Assembly: GCA_015680685.1 (NCBI GenBank)
Contig: MNCI01022583.1
Coordinates: 151,528-215,527 of the forward strand
Source: Gnetum montanum
Lineage: Eukaryota > Streptophyta > Gnetopsida > Gnetales > Gnetaceae
Direction: 5' to 3'
Length of the DNA stretch: 64,000 nucleotides
A program made the position numbers and the translations under genes. Positions 34,485-45,924 of the stretch are shown piece by piece. The notes under the pieces are model-generated. The model was not told the origin of the DNA. It saw only the letters and a program-made list of their open reading frames with translations, and did not search any database. The first letter of the stretch is position 1. The number at the start of each line of letters is the position of its first letter.

Positions 34485-34639
34485 TCCACTCAACTTCTTT
34501 ACTAAAACCTACTATGAAATTTTCTATTAGTATTAGCTATAGGCCAACATGTAAACAAAAAATTGTTTTAGCTCTATTTAATCTTTACAAAGTATTCTCA
34601 AAGTTCAACATCTCCTAGACTACCTTTTCACTTGCAATG

Positions 34640-34960
34640 TACATTGCAAATTCTTGTTTACACCATTTACATTTTACAGTTTCATAGTAAGCTTTAGTAT
34701 GTTATGTATACTATAGTTTTCATATGCTATATATGCTAAAGGTTTCATTTGTAGTGTACACTTACGCTTTCATTTTCTATGTATGCTTAAACTTTAGTAT
34801 GCTATGTAATTAAGGCTTTGTATGTTGAAACTTTCATTTACTTTGTATGCTAAAGCTTTTGTATCCTAAGACTACTTCATACACTAGGATTACTAGCATT
34901 ATACACTAGGATTGTCTCATAAATTAAGACTCTCATATGTTGAGTAGTCTCATACGCTAA
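34640..34960 (+). repeat. Decayed TATGCT minisatellite in element F leader
   Basis: Irregular repeats such as GTATGCTAAAGCTTT and TATGCTTAAACTTT, in the place of B's 47-bp array. CG is nearly absent. Confidence 0.5.
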
Positions 34961-34999
34961 TCCTTCTAGATTACCACTTAGTTTAATACTTCACTAATG

Positions 35000-35672
35000 C
35001 TTTTTCATTATTCTATCATATTACCACTACCCTCACCTAAATGACCCCTAACTAAGAAGGAGTTTGTGTCTATGACCCAAAAGACCTAGTAGTCATAGGA
35101 CATACGTAATTACTTAGGAAAAGGGAAAAGAACCTAGACTTTGTATTTATAAATGAGAAATTTTATAACTTCTTTTATGCTAAGATATAGGCAAGCATCC
35201 TCATGCCATGCTCTGAGTCTGATGCTAAGTGAAAATTTAAAATCATACACCAAGATGGAAAATAATATGTTCCCCCACCTTATGATAAAATTCATTTAAC
35301 CAACTTCTATCTCCACATGTTAACACAACTTATAAATGTAGATAAGTGAAGTGAGGAGATTAGTTTGGATGAGCATTAAGAGGATCAAGATGAGTTTGAG
35401 GTGGAATAAGAGCCAGGCATCTTTATCATGAGCCTCTTCCAACAATCAACTTCCCAAGCAACTATTTCTAGTTTTGCATTTCCCATGTCATCTATGGGAT
35501 AAGTTCCTCAATCTTCTTCTTCTCCTATCCATTTCACCATGTTTGGGCCAATGCCTATTATTTCTACCCACCAAGCTTAACCTATCTCCTAGCCTACCTC
35601 CCTATTTTTGTCAATGCCCTTCACTAACCCACCTTGCTCCACATGATCATCATCCATGATTTCTATCACATT
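35000..35672 (+). pseudogene. Element F gag N-terminal extension (broken by C)
   Basis: A Ser/Pro/Leu-rich stretch with stops, lying between the array and the gag capsid. It matches B's low-complexity gag extension by position. A GGGAAAAGAACCTAGACTTT stretch near 35115 resembles B's GGGAAGAACCC region. Element C interrupts it at 35672; it resumes at 42548. Confidence 0.4.
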
Positions 35673-36551
35673 TGATGAGCGACGAGGTACCCCTATGCTC
35701 AACCATACAAATACAAGCATGTATGCACGATCCAGTTGAACTTCATGGATGGACTAGTTGTAGCACCTAGATAGTTATACATTGATTACAGCTCACTGTC
35801 TTCTCACTTCGACTAGTAATTGCTTTGTCATGTATGGTTTAGTCCAGAGTGAGGTGTATGATGTGGTCCCTACTACTATGCTACTCCTAAGGACAATAAG
35901 AGATAAGTTAATTAAGCTAATGGGCAATAGGAAATAAGATTTAAGCTAGCATAAGTGTGATGAGCATCCATCCTTAGTCATCCACACACATATTGGACTT
36001 CGTGTACTACTTCTGGGATTACCAAGTGCACATCACTTGAAGCACTACTCAATATGCTACTAGGTTACCATGTAGTTACACTTAACTATTTACAATTAAC
36101 ACATACTCATTTCATGTTAACAATAAGAATAGTAAATGATGATAAAATAAATATTGACTAAGAAAAAAACAATAAATAATAAATGATTAAAACCAATTAA
36201 AAGCTAAGTGAATTCTACAATGATGGAGTAATCTCAAACTTTATTGTCGATCATGTGCATGTCCAATTATGTCACACTCAAACAAAGGTTCCATACAATT
36301 ACAAGCATCACACTATGGGCATGCACTTGGAAAGAACACTAAAACTAACTATAAAAACTGAAAACTAAAAACTGACTAAAGATTGACTAAACGGACTCCT
36401 TAATCCCCCTTTCCTTGTGCACTTGAATGCTATATTTATAGGGAAACATAGGAATCATGATATTGTGTATGCGATATCATATCCAGGCTACAATATTGTG
36501 TACCTGATATCATGTACATGATATTGGGTCCTGGCAAACTATGATTCATCA
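35673..36551 (-). repeat. 3' LTR of element C
   Basis: Reverse complement of the A-type LTR (ends TGATGAATC... on the minus strand at 36551). It has GTACCTGATATCATGTAC and related palindromes near 36500 and a TATA box at 36433-36440. The adjacent G-rich PPT is at 36552-36562. Confidence 0.82.
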
Positions 36552-36904
36552 TACCCTCATGACTGAATAAAAACTCATCCTCAAGTTAAACAAAATGAGG
36601 AATAAGTTCATTTGATTACAAATAGTCGATATTAATGGGATTATTAAATGACCATGGACTATTTCATGCTATAGTGTGGGACTGAACAAAATTTGGACAT
36701 CAATACAAAATACAAAACTTGTGGAACTCATATGATTCCCAATGGTGGTGGCTCCTCCATGGGCACCTTTCCCTTGTCCTATGCTCTATGCTCCTAAAAT
36801 GGATACCTTTGAAGAAATACTTGAAGTTTTTCTTATTTTGTCCAATTGAAATTCCAGCAATATCAATGATGGTGCCCTCTTCTTTATTGTGCCAAATTCA
36901 TATA

Positions 36905-37285
36905 TTTCACCTAGTTACCACTCTCCACCCTCTGAGAGTATAGGCCATATTGGAGATCCCTTAGTAGATTCTTGACTAGTTCAGGGGAAAATTCAATAAA
37001 AGGCTCAAAACTAAGTTCCATAATTAGGGTAGAGGATGTGGACTTTTCCTGAATGGCTTGAAGAAATTCAAGATATAGTATAAGATGTTGCCCTAGTTCT
37101 AGGGCCCTAACTTCACCACCTTGTGCATGGCTAGATTGCACTATCGTATGGGTTTCTTGATGAATGCTAAATGAGTGGGCCTCCTACTCTACATGTTCTA
37201 CTTGAGGGTCCTGGCCTCTGCCTCCTTTGCAATGTTTAGTTGCACCTTGAGAAGGTCCTTCTTGTTGTCCTCTTTTAGGGGCCAT
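36905..37285 (-). pseudogene. Element C 3' ORF, truncated
   Basis: It begins with ATG at 37285 and reads MAPKRGQQEGPSQGATKH, matching MAPKRGRQGEPSQGASKQ in element D. It continues to STLIMELSFEPFIEFSPELV, which aligns with VTVIVELNFGPFTEFTPKVV in D, and soon breaks up. D shows a much longer version, so most of this ORF has been lost in C. The function is unknown; the position is that of the accessory (env-position) ORF of Athila elements. Confidence 0.55.
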
Positions 37286-39264
37286 CTGTAATCACACAAA
37301 GATTGATTTTTAGTAAGGTTATTTAAAAAAATTTAGTTATCTCATACCTTACTTGTTGCCTTTAATAAATTTTTAATTCTTTTCTTAGTGTGATTCTAGA
37401 GTTCTAATTTTTTTAGGAAAGTTGCCCTAAAAGCTTAATGTTGGAGTTGATCTGTTTAGGTGACTCATATAATAACTTAGATGACTTGCGTGAAGGGACT
37501 AAATTAGTTTGGCATGAATTAATGATAGTACTTACCCCTATGATATCCTTCAGGCAATAGCAAATTTCAAAAAATAATTATGTGCAAGTTCGACAATACC
37601 CCTCCCCCACGACTAAGTTAAACACTCTGGGTTTAATTAGGTTCAATCAAAAAAGAAAACAGAGCATCAAAGAGTGAAATATTAAAGGTTGAATTTAGAC
37701 TTGAAAATCACTAAAAATCATGGAAGAAAATTTGAACAACTCCCCCATGTCCACTATTGAAAATGACTTTTCTAGTGCATGGGGGTCTCACATATATAGT
37801 TTTTATAAACATGATATCACATACATGATAGAGCGTATCCAATATTGCATCCCAACCAAGATAGGGTACTTAATAGAATTGATAATTTTTTGAGTTTTAG
37901 AGCTAAAATTGAAGGATTTAAGGCAAATTCAAAATGTATGGGATAAGGGCAAGTGGAAATTGAGGCACTGAAAGTGTAATGAAGTGGAGTCATACAATGA
38001 AGTTCTTTGAAAAGGATGAGGAAAAAGGACATGTAATGGTTCTAAGGAACATTTGGTTAAAATGATGATAAAGGAGAGAATGGATTTGGCAATGGAAAAC
38101 TTAGAGGGTATAAAATAATGTGGTGGTGTGCAAAAAATACAAATTAAAAAAGTCACACAAGTGGGTCCTCCCCATAGTAGGTTCCAACCTATCATTCCCT
38201 TGTGTAACCATACCTTAAAATGTTCATAGGCACTAGAAGGGTTAAATGCAACTTGCACCTATGCAACAGAACACATACATGTTAAGTAACACAACTATGA
38301 GGTATGAATTATATGCCACACAAGATACAAGTTAGAAGTACTTGGACCATGAGATGAGATGAATTACAGAAGTGATTGTAAATATCAAGATGTGAGGTAA
38401 CCTACCCTAGACACAATGAATCCTAAGTGTTGTGCATGATTAAAGTACCATTAGCCTTTTGCTCCAAGATCAAAACCAAGTCCACACCTCTAATTAGTGA
38501 AATCTCATTATTTCATTCCAATGATAAAGAACCATAAGAGCATCATGACAACAAGGTGTACAATCACTTGGCATTTTGGGCAAGGGAGGAGTGATTCAAA
38601 TTTTTCTTCAGCACGTTTTTCTTGAGCTCTTCTTTTCTATTTCTCTTATTTATTTTTTTACTTCTTTTGGCCATTTTTGCACTCTTTCTTTCCCAAAGGT
38701 GATCCATAGAAGCTTCCAACCTTCAGGTATGGGTGCATGTCTTTCCAGTGGGACCCCCTAGAACAGCATTGAGTTCCTTTATTGAGTGCCTTTATTACAA
38801 CTCTTACTCCCATTATTCATTAAATCTACAAGGATCTTAGTACAACCAAGCTACATAATAGCACCTATAGATGTCACCAAAAAGAATCCACAAGTCCCCT
38901 TGATGTCACACCCTTGCCATTCCCTCTTAGTCCATCACTCTTCACTCTGGGCATAATGAGTACAAAGTTACTTTAATTTCTGATGATAATAAGAGTATCA
39001 TCATACCCAAGGTAAGAACCTCTTATTAATAGAATGGATGGGTGGATGTTGTGGGTTCACCATCCAATTAACTAGTCACTTGTGACTTGATAGCATAGAA
39101 CAACATCTCAACCAACTAGTTACATGAGTATTTTATTCACAGATGAGATTACCCATAGAAAGATAAAATGACAAATTGAAAAATGAGAAATTAGAAAACA
39201 AAAAATTTTAAAACAAAAAAAATATTATAAAACCAAAGAAAAGGAAAAACATTTACTAATTCTA
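37286..39264 (-). other. Element C internal spacer, no gene
   Basis: AT-rich, short frames only. The first 400 bases (37290-37700) resemble element D near 63590-64000. A/T-rich runs are at 38630-38670 and 39180-39240. A relic GATATCACATACATGAT-like stretch at 37805-37850 resembles the LTR palindromes. Confidence 0.5.
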
Positions 39265-41540
39265 CTAATTAGAATGGAGGGTATCCCCCATGACTAAACT
39301 TTGATCATGGTGAGAATTAATAAATGGAGAGTTAGGATCCATGCATGTTGTTAATATTGGGATTTGATCATATCCAAATTGGGGTTCACACACTTGATTC
39401 AAGTAGGCATAGTGGAACAAATTATAAGATGTGGTTATGTGATAAGAAGCTATCCCATTATGGCACCCATGACCATAAAACCGTATGCAAGGATCGATAT
39501 GTCTCCTCACGTTCTTAGATTCATTGGGCCACATGGTTGTTGGAGTACAAGAGGTGTTGAGTTTGAAGAGGAAGGTGCATCATAGTGTTGGGCTTGTCCT
39601 AAGTTAGAGGATGTAGTCATTTTAGAACCATGTTTTCTCTTTCTATGACCATGCCTAAAGAAAGGACACTTCCGACATTGTGGAGGACTCCTGCTGCTAT
39701 TGATAGTCACATCATAAGTAATGTTCATTGGTTGATGCTATGGTAAAAAACCTTTTGATACAACTGGTGGAAATGTAGAAGGAGAAAAATATTGAGAGTA
39801 AGAAGGATTGTAAGGAACATGAGGTGGTGATCCCACAGGAGAGGACATGGGTTGAAGATACTTAGGAGAGTGATAACGATGCAGTGAAGTAAAGGATGTT
39901 GATCTAGTTGGAGAAATAGGGTGTTGAACATAATAAGCACTTGGTTTTGGGTGATATGAAGGGTGTGGCCAGTTTGGCAATGGCCTCCCCTTCAATTGGG
40001 GGTTTTGCCACTATGGTTGAGTATAGTACTTCTATACAAAATCTGGATGTAACATGTTTCCCCAATGCTCATGTAGATGTGACAAGATTGAACATTGGCC
40101 TTTGAGGTGATTGTACAAATAAGCATCGTATTGATACTTATGATTTGTGGTTGAACCCCTATCCTTATTTTCTTTAGCCCTTCTTTCCAATTATCAAATG
40201 GTGTTCTATCTTGTTTCTAGATTTGGTATCCTTTGTTTGTTCTAGTCATCAGAGTTACCTTGCATGGTTCTCCCTCTAATAATCTCTACATATTTTTCAC
40301 ATTTTTCATGTACCCACTTTGTCATCTTGTTGATCTTTGCTTTGATTTCATCTAGTGATTTTAGTATTGGCAAAGGTGAGGATGGTTTCACCTCCTCAAG
40401 GTAAGTTGATTTCTCCTCTTCATGATTATGGACCTCTATTATTTCAAGAGTTTGGTCCTGTTGAGATTTTTTAACATTCTCCCAATTGTCTATTTCTCCT
40501 TCTTCTTTTGCTACCCACTTAATAAGCTCTTGGAATTGATGGGTTCGTAGTTCATATAGTTGACCTAAGGCATACATCCCTAAGGTCTCCCTTGTTTCAT
40601 TACGAAGCCCATCAATGATGTGATATATTAGCCTTTCCTTGGAGAACCCATGGCATGGGCATTTGTTTAACAAAGACTAATATCTTTCTAAGGCCATGTC
40701 CAAGGGTTCATGTTGCCCTTGTCTCCACTCTTGGATTTGTCTCCTCAAGGTTGACACTCATGCACAGGTTTTATATCTTTCGTTGAAGAGTTTTATCATT
40801 GTAGGACAGTAAATTGAATTTGGTTTTAAAGACCTGTACCATGCTTTAGCTTGGCCAACAAGTTTCATAGGGAAGAGCTTAAGCCTTTGCCACCCATTCT
40901 CAATTTTGTTCCATACACAAGCATTAGAGAAGGCTTGTAAATGATGTTTTGGATATGAAGCATGGCCTCCTGAGAAATTAGGAAAGTTATTTAAATCAAG
41001 CCTAGGTAGACGGCTTTCCTTGCGATGCCTATGAGATATCTGAATGGCCTCTGTTATATGCATTAGGCCCTTCGTGGCCAGCAGGGGTTCATCATCACTA
41101 AATAGGTTTTGAGTTCATGAGTTGGGATGATGTTGTCTATGTTCATGTTGGCATTCCTAATTTTTCCCATGGGTTTGATTTTATTTTTACACCAATCCCT
41201 TAAGGAATAGTCATTTGTGTCATAACCTGATGTTGAAAGAGCAAAGGAAGAGAGGGAACTAGAAAACTCATCATGACTTTTGTAAGTCTCCCAATCATCC
41301 CCTAATGTACTCTTACTACCCATTGAGAAGGTCCTAGGCCTTATAGGCCCCCTTGTTCTAGGGGATGTCCTATCTTCACTAGAGGTGTCTAAGTTGGATG
41401 ACAAAATCCTTTGAGTATCGTTAGGGTGTCTATGAACATATGAAACTCTTGCATAAGATTGAGTACTCCAAAATTTTTCTTCATCATAAATTTCATTGGT
41501 TCTTACCTTACTAAATGTTGCGTTATCATTGTCTTGTGAA
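39265..41540 (-). pseudogene. Element C gag (broken)
   Basis: Athila-type Gag. The N-terminal part is open back to about 41540. After a frameshift at 41063 comes DLNNFPNFSGG near 40990, then MKLVGQAKAWYRSLKPN and FNERYKTC (to 40758), the capsid core. After stops, KERLIYHIIDGLRNETRETL and YELRTHQFQELIKWVAKEE (40670-40500) form the C-terminal capsid. A Pro/Tyr/Ser-rich tail (39995-39540) and a CRKCPFFRHGH stretch near 39670 follow. It is better preserved than A's gag and useful for aligning it. Confidence 0.7.
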
Positions 41541-41663
41541 AGAGGAATTGTCGTGAATTATGTGTGACTTAATTGAATCTAATTTCTTTGTCTGAAAGAT
41601 ATATCATTAATACCCTATTACAGTGATCTTGTATGATATAACTAATCTAGATAACTAGCACCA

Positions 41664-41681
41664 TCCCTAGTAATGATGCCA
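41664..41681 (-). other. Primer binding site of element C
   Basis: On the minus strand TGGCATCATTACTAGGGA, one base from the LTR, a decayed tRNA-Asp-type PBS like A's. Confidence 0.72.
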
Positions 41682-41682
41682 A

Positions 41683-42547
41683 TGATGAGTTGTGAGGTAG
41701 CCCTACACTCAACCATACAAATACAAGCATGTATGCATGATCTAGTCGAACTCTGCAGATGGCCTAGTTGTAGCACCTAGACAATTATACATTGATCATA
41801 GTTCATTTTCTTCCCAATTGGACTAGTAATTACTTTGTCACATATGGTTTAGTCCAAAGTGAGGTGTATGATGTGGTCCCTACTACTATGCTACTCCTAA
41901 GGATAATAAGAGATAACTTAGTTAAGCTAATGGAAAATAGGAAATAAGATCTAAGCTAGCCTAAGTGCGATGAACATCTATCCTTAATCATCCACACACA
42001 TCTTGGACATTGTGTACTACTTCTAGGATTACCAAGCGCACATCACTCGAAGCACTACTTGATATGCTACTGGGTTACCATGTAGTTATACTTAAATGTT
42101 CATGATTAAAGCGTATTCATTCCATGTTAACAATAGGAATAGAAAATGAAAATAAAAGAAATATTAACTAAGAAAACAACAATAAGTAATAAATGATTAA
42201 AACAAATTAAAAGCTAAGTGAATGCTGCAATGATGGAGTAATTTTGATCTTTATTGCCAATCATGTGTGTGTCCAAGTACATCACACTCGAACAAAGGTT
42301 CTATACAATTACAAGCATCACACTGTGGGCATGCACTTGGAAAGAACACTAAAATTGACTGTAAAAACTAAAAACTAAAAACTAACTAAAGACTAACTAA
42401 AGGGACTCCTTAATCCCCCCTTCCTTGTGCACTTGAGTGCTATATTTATAGGCCAACACAAGAATCACAATATTGTGTATACGATATTGTATCTAGATTG
42501 CAATATCGCATACCCGATATTAGGGCTTGACAAACTGCAATTCATCA
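41683..42547 (-). repeat. 5' LTR of element C
   Basis: Pairs with 35673-36551 at high similarity along its length. TATA box at 42443-42450. Contains GATATTGTGTATACGATATTG-like palindromes near 42470-42490. Confidence 0.83.
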
Positions 42548-44860
42548 ACATCTCATCCTTTTGCAATCCTAGTGGGCTCTTCCATGGGACCCTAGGCTAT
42601 GCAAGCCTCTCATACCTCCTTCATCCCCTTTATCCTTCAAGTTTCAACATAGACATCCTTCTTGTTGTTCAACCCTCCTACCACCATGATGATCTAGCCT
42701 CTTCCATCATTACCATTACCCATTGCATAGCTGCAAGCCTTCCAACTCCCCCATACTCATCTAAAAAAATACCACAATCCATGAGAATTCCCTAAGGTCT
42801 AGACCAAGCCTTCCAAATGATCCAAGACCTCATTGAAGAGCTATGAAAGCTCAAAGCCTGTATAACTTAGATGGTTAAGATAGTGGACTTCTACCAAGAT
42901 GATCCCATTAGTCCTTTTATCCCTTAGAACACTCTTCCTACAACCATTTCCATTCCCCAATTTAATAAATACAATGAAGAAGGTGATCTTAACTTCCATC
43001 TTATTACTTCTCTTTCCAAATGTTATTGTTATAAGCTTTCCCATGTCCCTTATCAAGAAAGATTTATACTAGTACCATGTGTTACCTAGAGGGTTCACTG
43101 CCTCATTAGAGGATTTAATTTAATAGTTTGTTAACTATTTCAAGTATAACTTGAAACCTAATACAACTCTTGATTAATTGATGAAGTTCATATAGGGGCT
43201 CCTCAAACCTATGCAAAAGTTCATACAACAATGGAATGCTTTCCTCAAAGAGATTCTTGAACCTATAGCTAAGACTCATATTTTAAAAATCTTTCAGGAA
43301 TTGATTAATGATTTCATTTTATCCAAGTTATACTATCTAGTTCCATGGTCACTTAGCCAAGTTTTTTTCAAAACTAAAAATTATCGAGGATTTTGAAAAG
43401 GCTATTAATGTCCTACCATATGTAGCATACAAGAACCAATATATAAGAAGAGATAAGGATAAGAGAAAATAAAACCACGTTACCTATAGCCACTATGATC
43501 AGAGAAAAAAAGATAACACAGGCATCAAAAAAAACTCAACCAAAGGCCCCTACAACCATCACTCAACCTTTGACATCAAGGACCTCTACATGTAACCAAT
43601 CTAGGCCTAACTTTGAAAGGAAGAATTGGTCCAAATATATAAAGTTATCCTTGGAACTATTTGAGCTCCATTACCAATTTCTCAAGAGTGGTCATATCTA
43701 GTATAAGAAAATGACTAAGAATGCCTACAAGAGTCATGATCATCTATGTGATATTGCTAAAGATCCCACTGTAGCAACCAAGGACGATCCACAAATGTCA
43801 AAATATTTCAAACTAAATTGATTCTACAACTATCATCAATCGCCTAGTCATGATATTGTTTTCTGCTTAGTGTTAAAGGATGACTTAAAAAAGATTATAG
43901 ATAATGGAAAGTCAGTGTTAGATGCTTCCAAACCTATTAGGCTCCAAAACTAAAACATGCAGGTGTACAAGGATCTCCTAAACGCTAATGATGACCCCTA
44001 TACAATAGCCACATTTAACGTTAGCAATAATCCTAAACTTGCCATGGAGCTGTTTATAATTTATATTCCTCCTCATGATGGAAATGGCTTCAACTTCATT
44101 AAGTTCAAGGATTCCTTTTTTCATAATGATACCATCACCAACACCTCCCAAAGAACCATTTGTTATTAGAGTGCCCCTTCTACCACTATTATGTCCATAA
44201 CTCAAGATGACTAATGTCCTCTCATGGTAGCTAATGCCTCAACCTCTTCACAACTAGATAGAAAGAACTCAGCAACAAAACAACATAAGAAGCTAACTCT
44301 TAAGTAAAATTCTAAGGATAATGTAAAAACAAAAGTGTAAAATGAAGTAAACCCACCAAATTCTACACCCATTTCAGCCATACCCATGAGCTCTAATGCT
44401 CAAGTTGCTTTAATTAGTCAACCTAAGAGGAATAATAAACAATAGGAGAAAGGGAAGGAGCCCAAACCATAAACACCAAAACATGAGATGAAAATATTTG
44501 GTAAATTGGTTGAAGTTAAAGACAATAAGAACAAGAAAATAATGAACAATGACAAAGACTTCCTGACTATCATTGGGTAGGTCAAGCTCTTACTTAAATA
44601 GAAGAATGTCTTGTTAATCTTATATGATTTAGGTATGGCCTCTCATGCTCATCATGAAGTCTTAGTTTTTCTATTGACTTCTATTCCTATCAATGAGGAT
44701 ATCCCAGCTAACCAAAAATCTATCCATACAGTAATAGTACCACCCTCACCTAAGGAAGAAACAAAGTCAAATACTTTAATAGTTTATGATAATAAGGTAA
44801 ATATTGACTCACAAAGTGGTGAGGTATCAAGAGTTCATGATAAGAGTTGGTAGGTATAAG
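42548..44860 (+). pseudogene. Element F gag (broken)
   Basis: Resumes F after C. The block reading VDFYQDDPIS near 42890 matches B's VVDFYHDDPIS, and NKYNEEGDLNFHLIT near 42965 matches B's TKYNGEIDPNVHLIT. QKFIQQWNAFLKEI (near 43215) and LYYLVPWSLSQVF (43330-43375) align with B's QKFIQRWSAALNEL and LYYLNARTLSQAF. A YHQSPSHDIVFCLVLKDDLK block near 43830 matches B's knuckle region. Many stops. Confidence 0.7.
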
Positions 44861-45475
44861 GTACACTAGGTACATGTGGATAATGGAATAGCCACTAATT
44901 TTATCCCCTTCCTTATTATAGAATGCTTGGTCTTCACAAAACAAATTTAGAGCACCTCCACCTCAATGCTTAAATCATTCAATGATTCACGTGTAGAGAT
45001 GAGAGGGTTAATTTCATTAGATTTCATAGCTAGGGAATAGTTCCCAACATTAGCTAATTTCCTTCTGGTCGAAGAAACACCAAGATTCAGCCTAATTTTG
45101 GGAAGATCCTAGTTAGCTAAACTATGAGCTATCTCTTCCTTGATCCATCAAGAAATTCATTTGCCTTATGAAGAATGTAAGATTGTTATCCACAAGGACA
45201 ACACAGCTCCCTTGTTTCTCAATAATGTTAATGTAGAATAAGGATTTGAGATGTAGTTTTAAGAAGAAGCTCCTATAGCCCAAGACGTAGCTAAGAAATT
45301 GAACCAAATCAACCAAGTCAAAACTAACAACGTAGGGGGCCATAAAAGAATCATTGGATGAACTCCCATTTATCATAGTAAGTGAAGGGAATGGGAAGTA
45401 TAAAATCATGCAATAAAGGCCTTACACATTTTCTAATCTCTCAAAGATTAGAAAACACTTGCATGCTTAAATACT
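44861..45475 (+). pseudogene. Element F protease (broken, but covers what B has lost)
   Basis: The active-site block reads VHVDNGIATNFIPF near 44868-44910 (D-N-G), parallel to B's VHVDDGATTNVVPY. It continues through LVEETPRFSLILGRS near 45065-45110 and HQEIHLPYEECKIVIHKD near 45147, and ends HLPFIIVSEGNGKYKIM-like. Because F spans the section missing at B's N, it shows the size of that gap. Stops are present. Confidence 0.65.
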
Positions 45476-45924
45476 CTACCTACCTTCTTAACCATTGTAC
45501 CTTATGATGTAGCCTTTAATTTGTACCCTTTTCTTTAACTTTTACATTTTTACTTTGTATCTATGGTTTTTATGTTCATGTCTACTTTATAATTTTCTAT
45601 CTATTCTCTTTGCATTCACATAAAATCATAAAACACCATAAAAAATAGAAAACACAATATGTTTAAAATGTGATGACTAAAAACCAATTTAGAATGTAAA
45701 GAAACTAAAAACAATAATCCATAATAGTTAAAGTAAAAACAAATGGTAGCCATGCTCACCCCATTTGACAAATAATAAAAATAAATACATAATGTTCAAT
45801 ATTCATAGTTTCATTATGCAAAAAATGACATAGGCATATTAAAGAATAATAAATCGTCTCATGAGCTAAGCTAGCTAAATAACATTAATAGCCAATGAAA
45901 ATAACATGAAATGAATCAAATAAT
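45476..45924 (+). other. Element F spacer after protease
   Basis: AT-rich, no gene. It corresponds to B 17521-18123, but the TAAACT repeats are not clearly readable. Confidence 0.5.

Larger units (their letters stand above)
35673..42547 (-). mobile_element. Element C: pol-less Athila-family element
   Basis: Minus orientation, 6.9 kb. LTRs match those of A. The flanking pentamers are ACATT (35668-35672) and ACATC (42548-42552), a target duplication with one change. Inside are the PBS, a gag pseudogene and a short 3' ORF that starts MAPKRG; protease, RT and integrase are absent. It must have moved with enzymes supplied by a full relative, if the pol loss came before insertion. Confidence 0.8.

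Noticed and set aside
36911-37141. Separate small gene in element C
   Set aside because: It is part of the 3' ORF that begins at 37285 and is shared with D.
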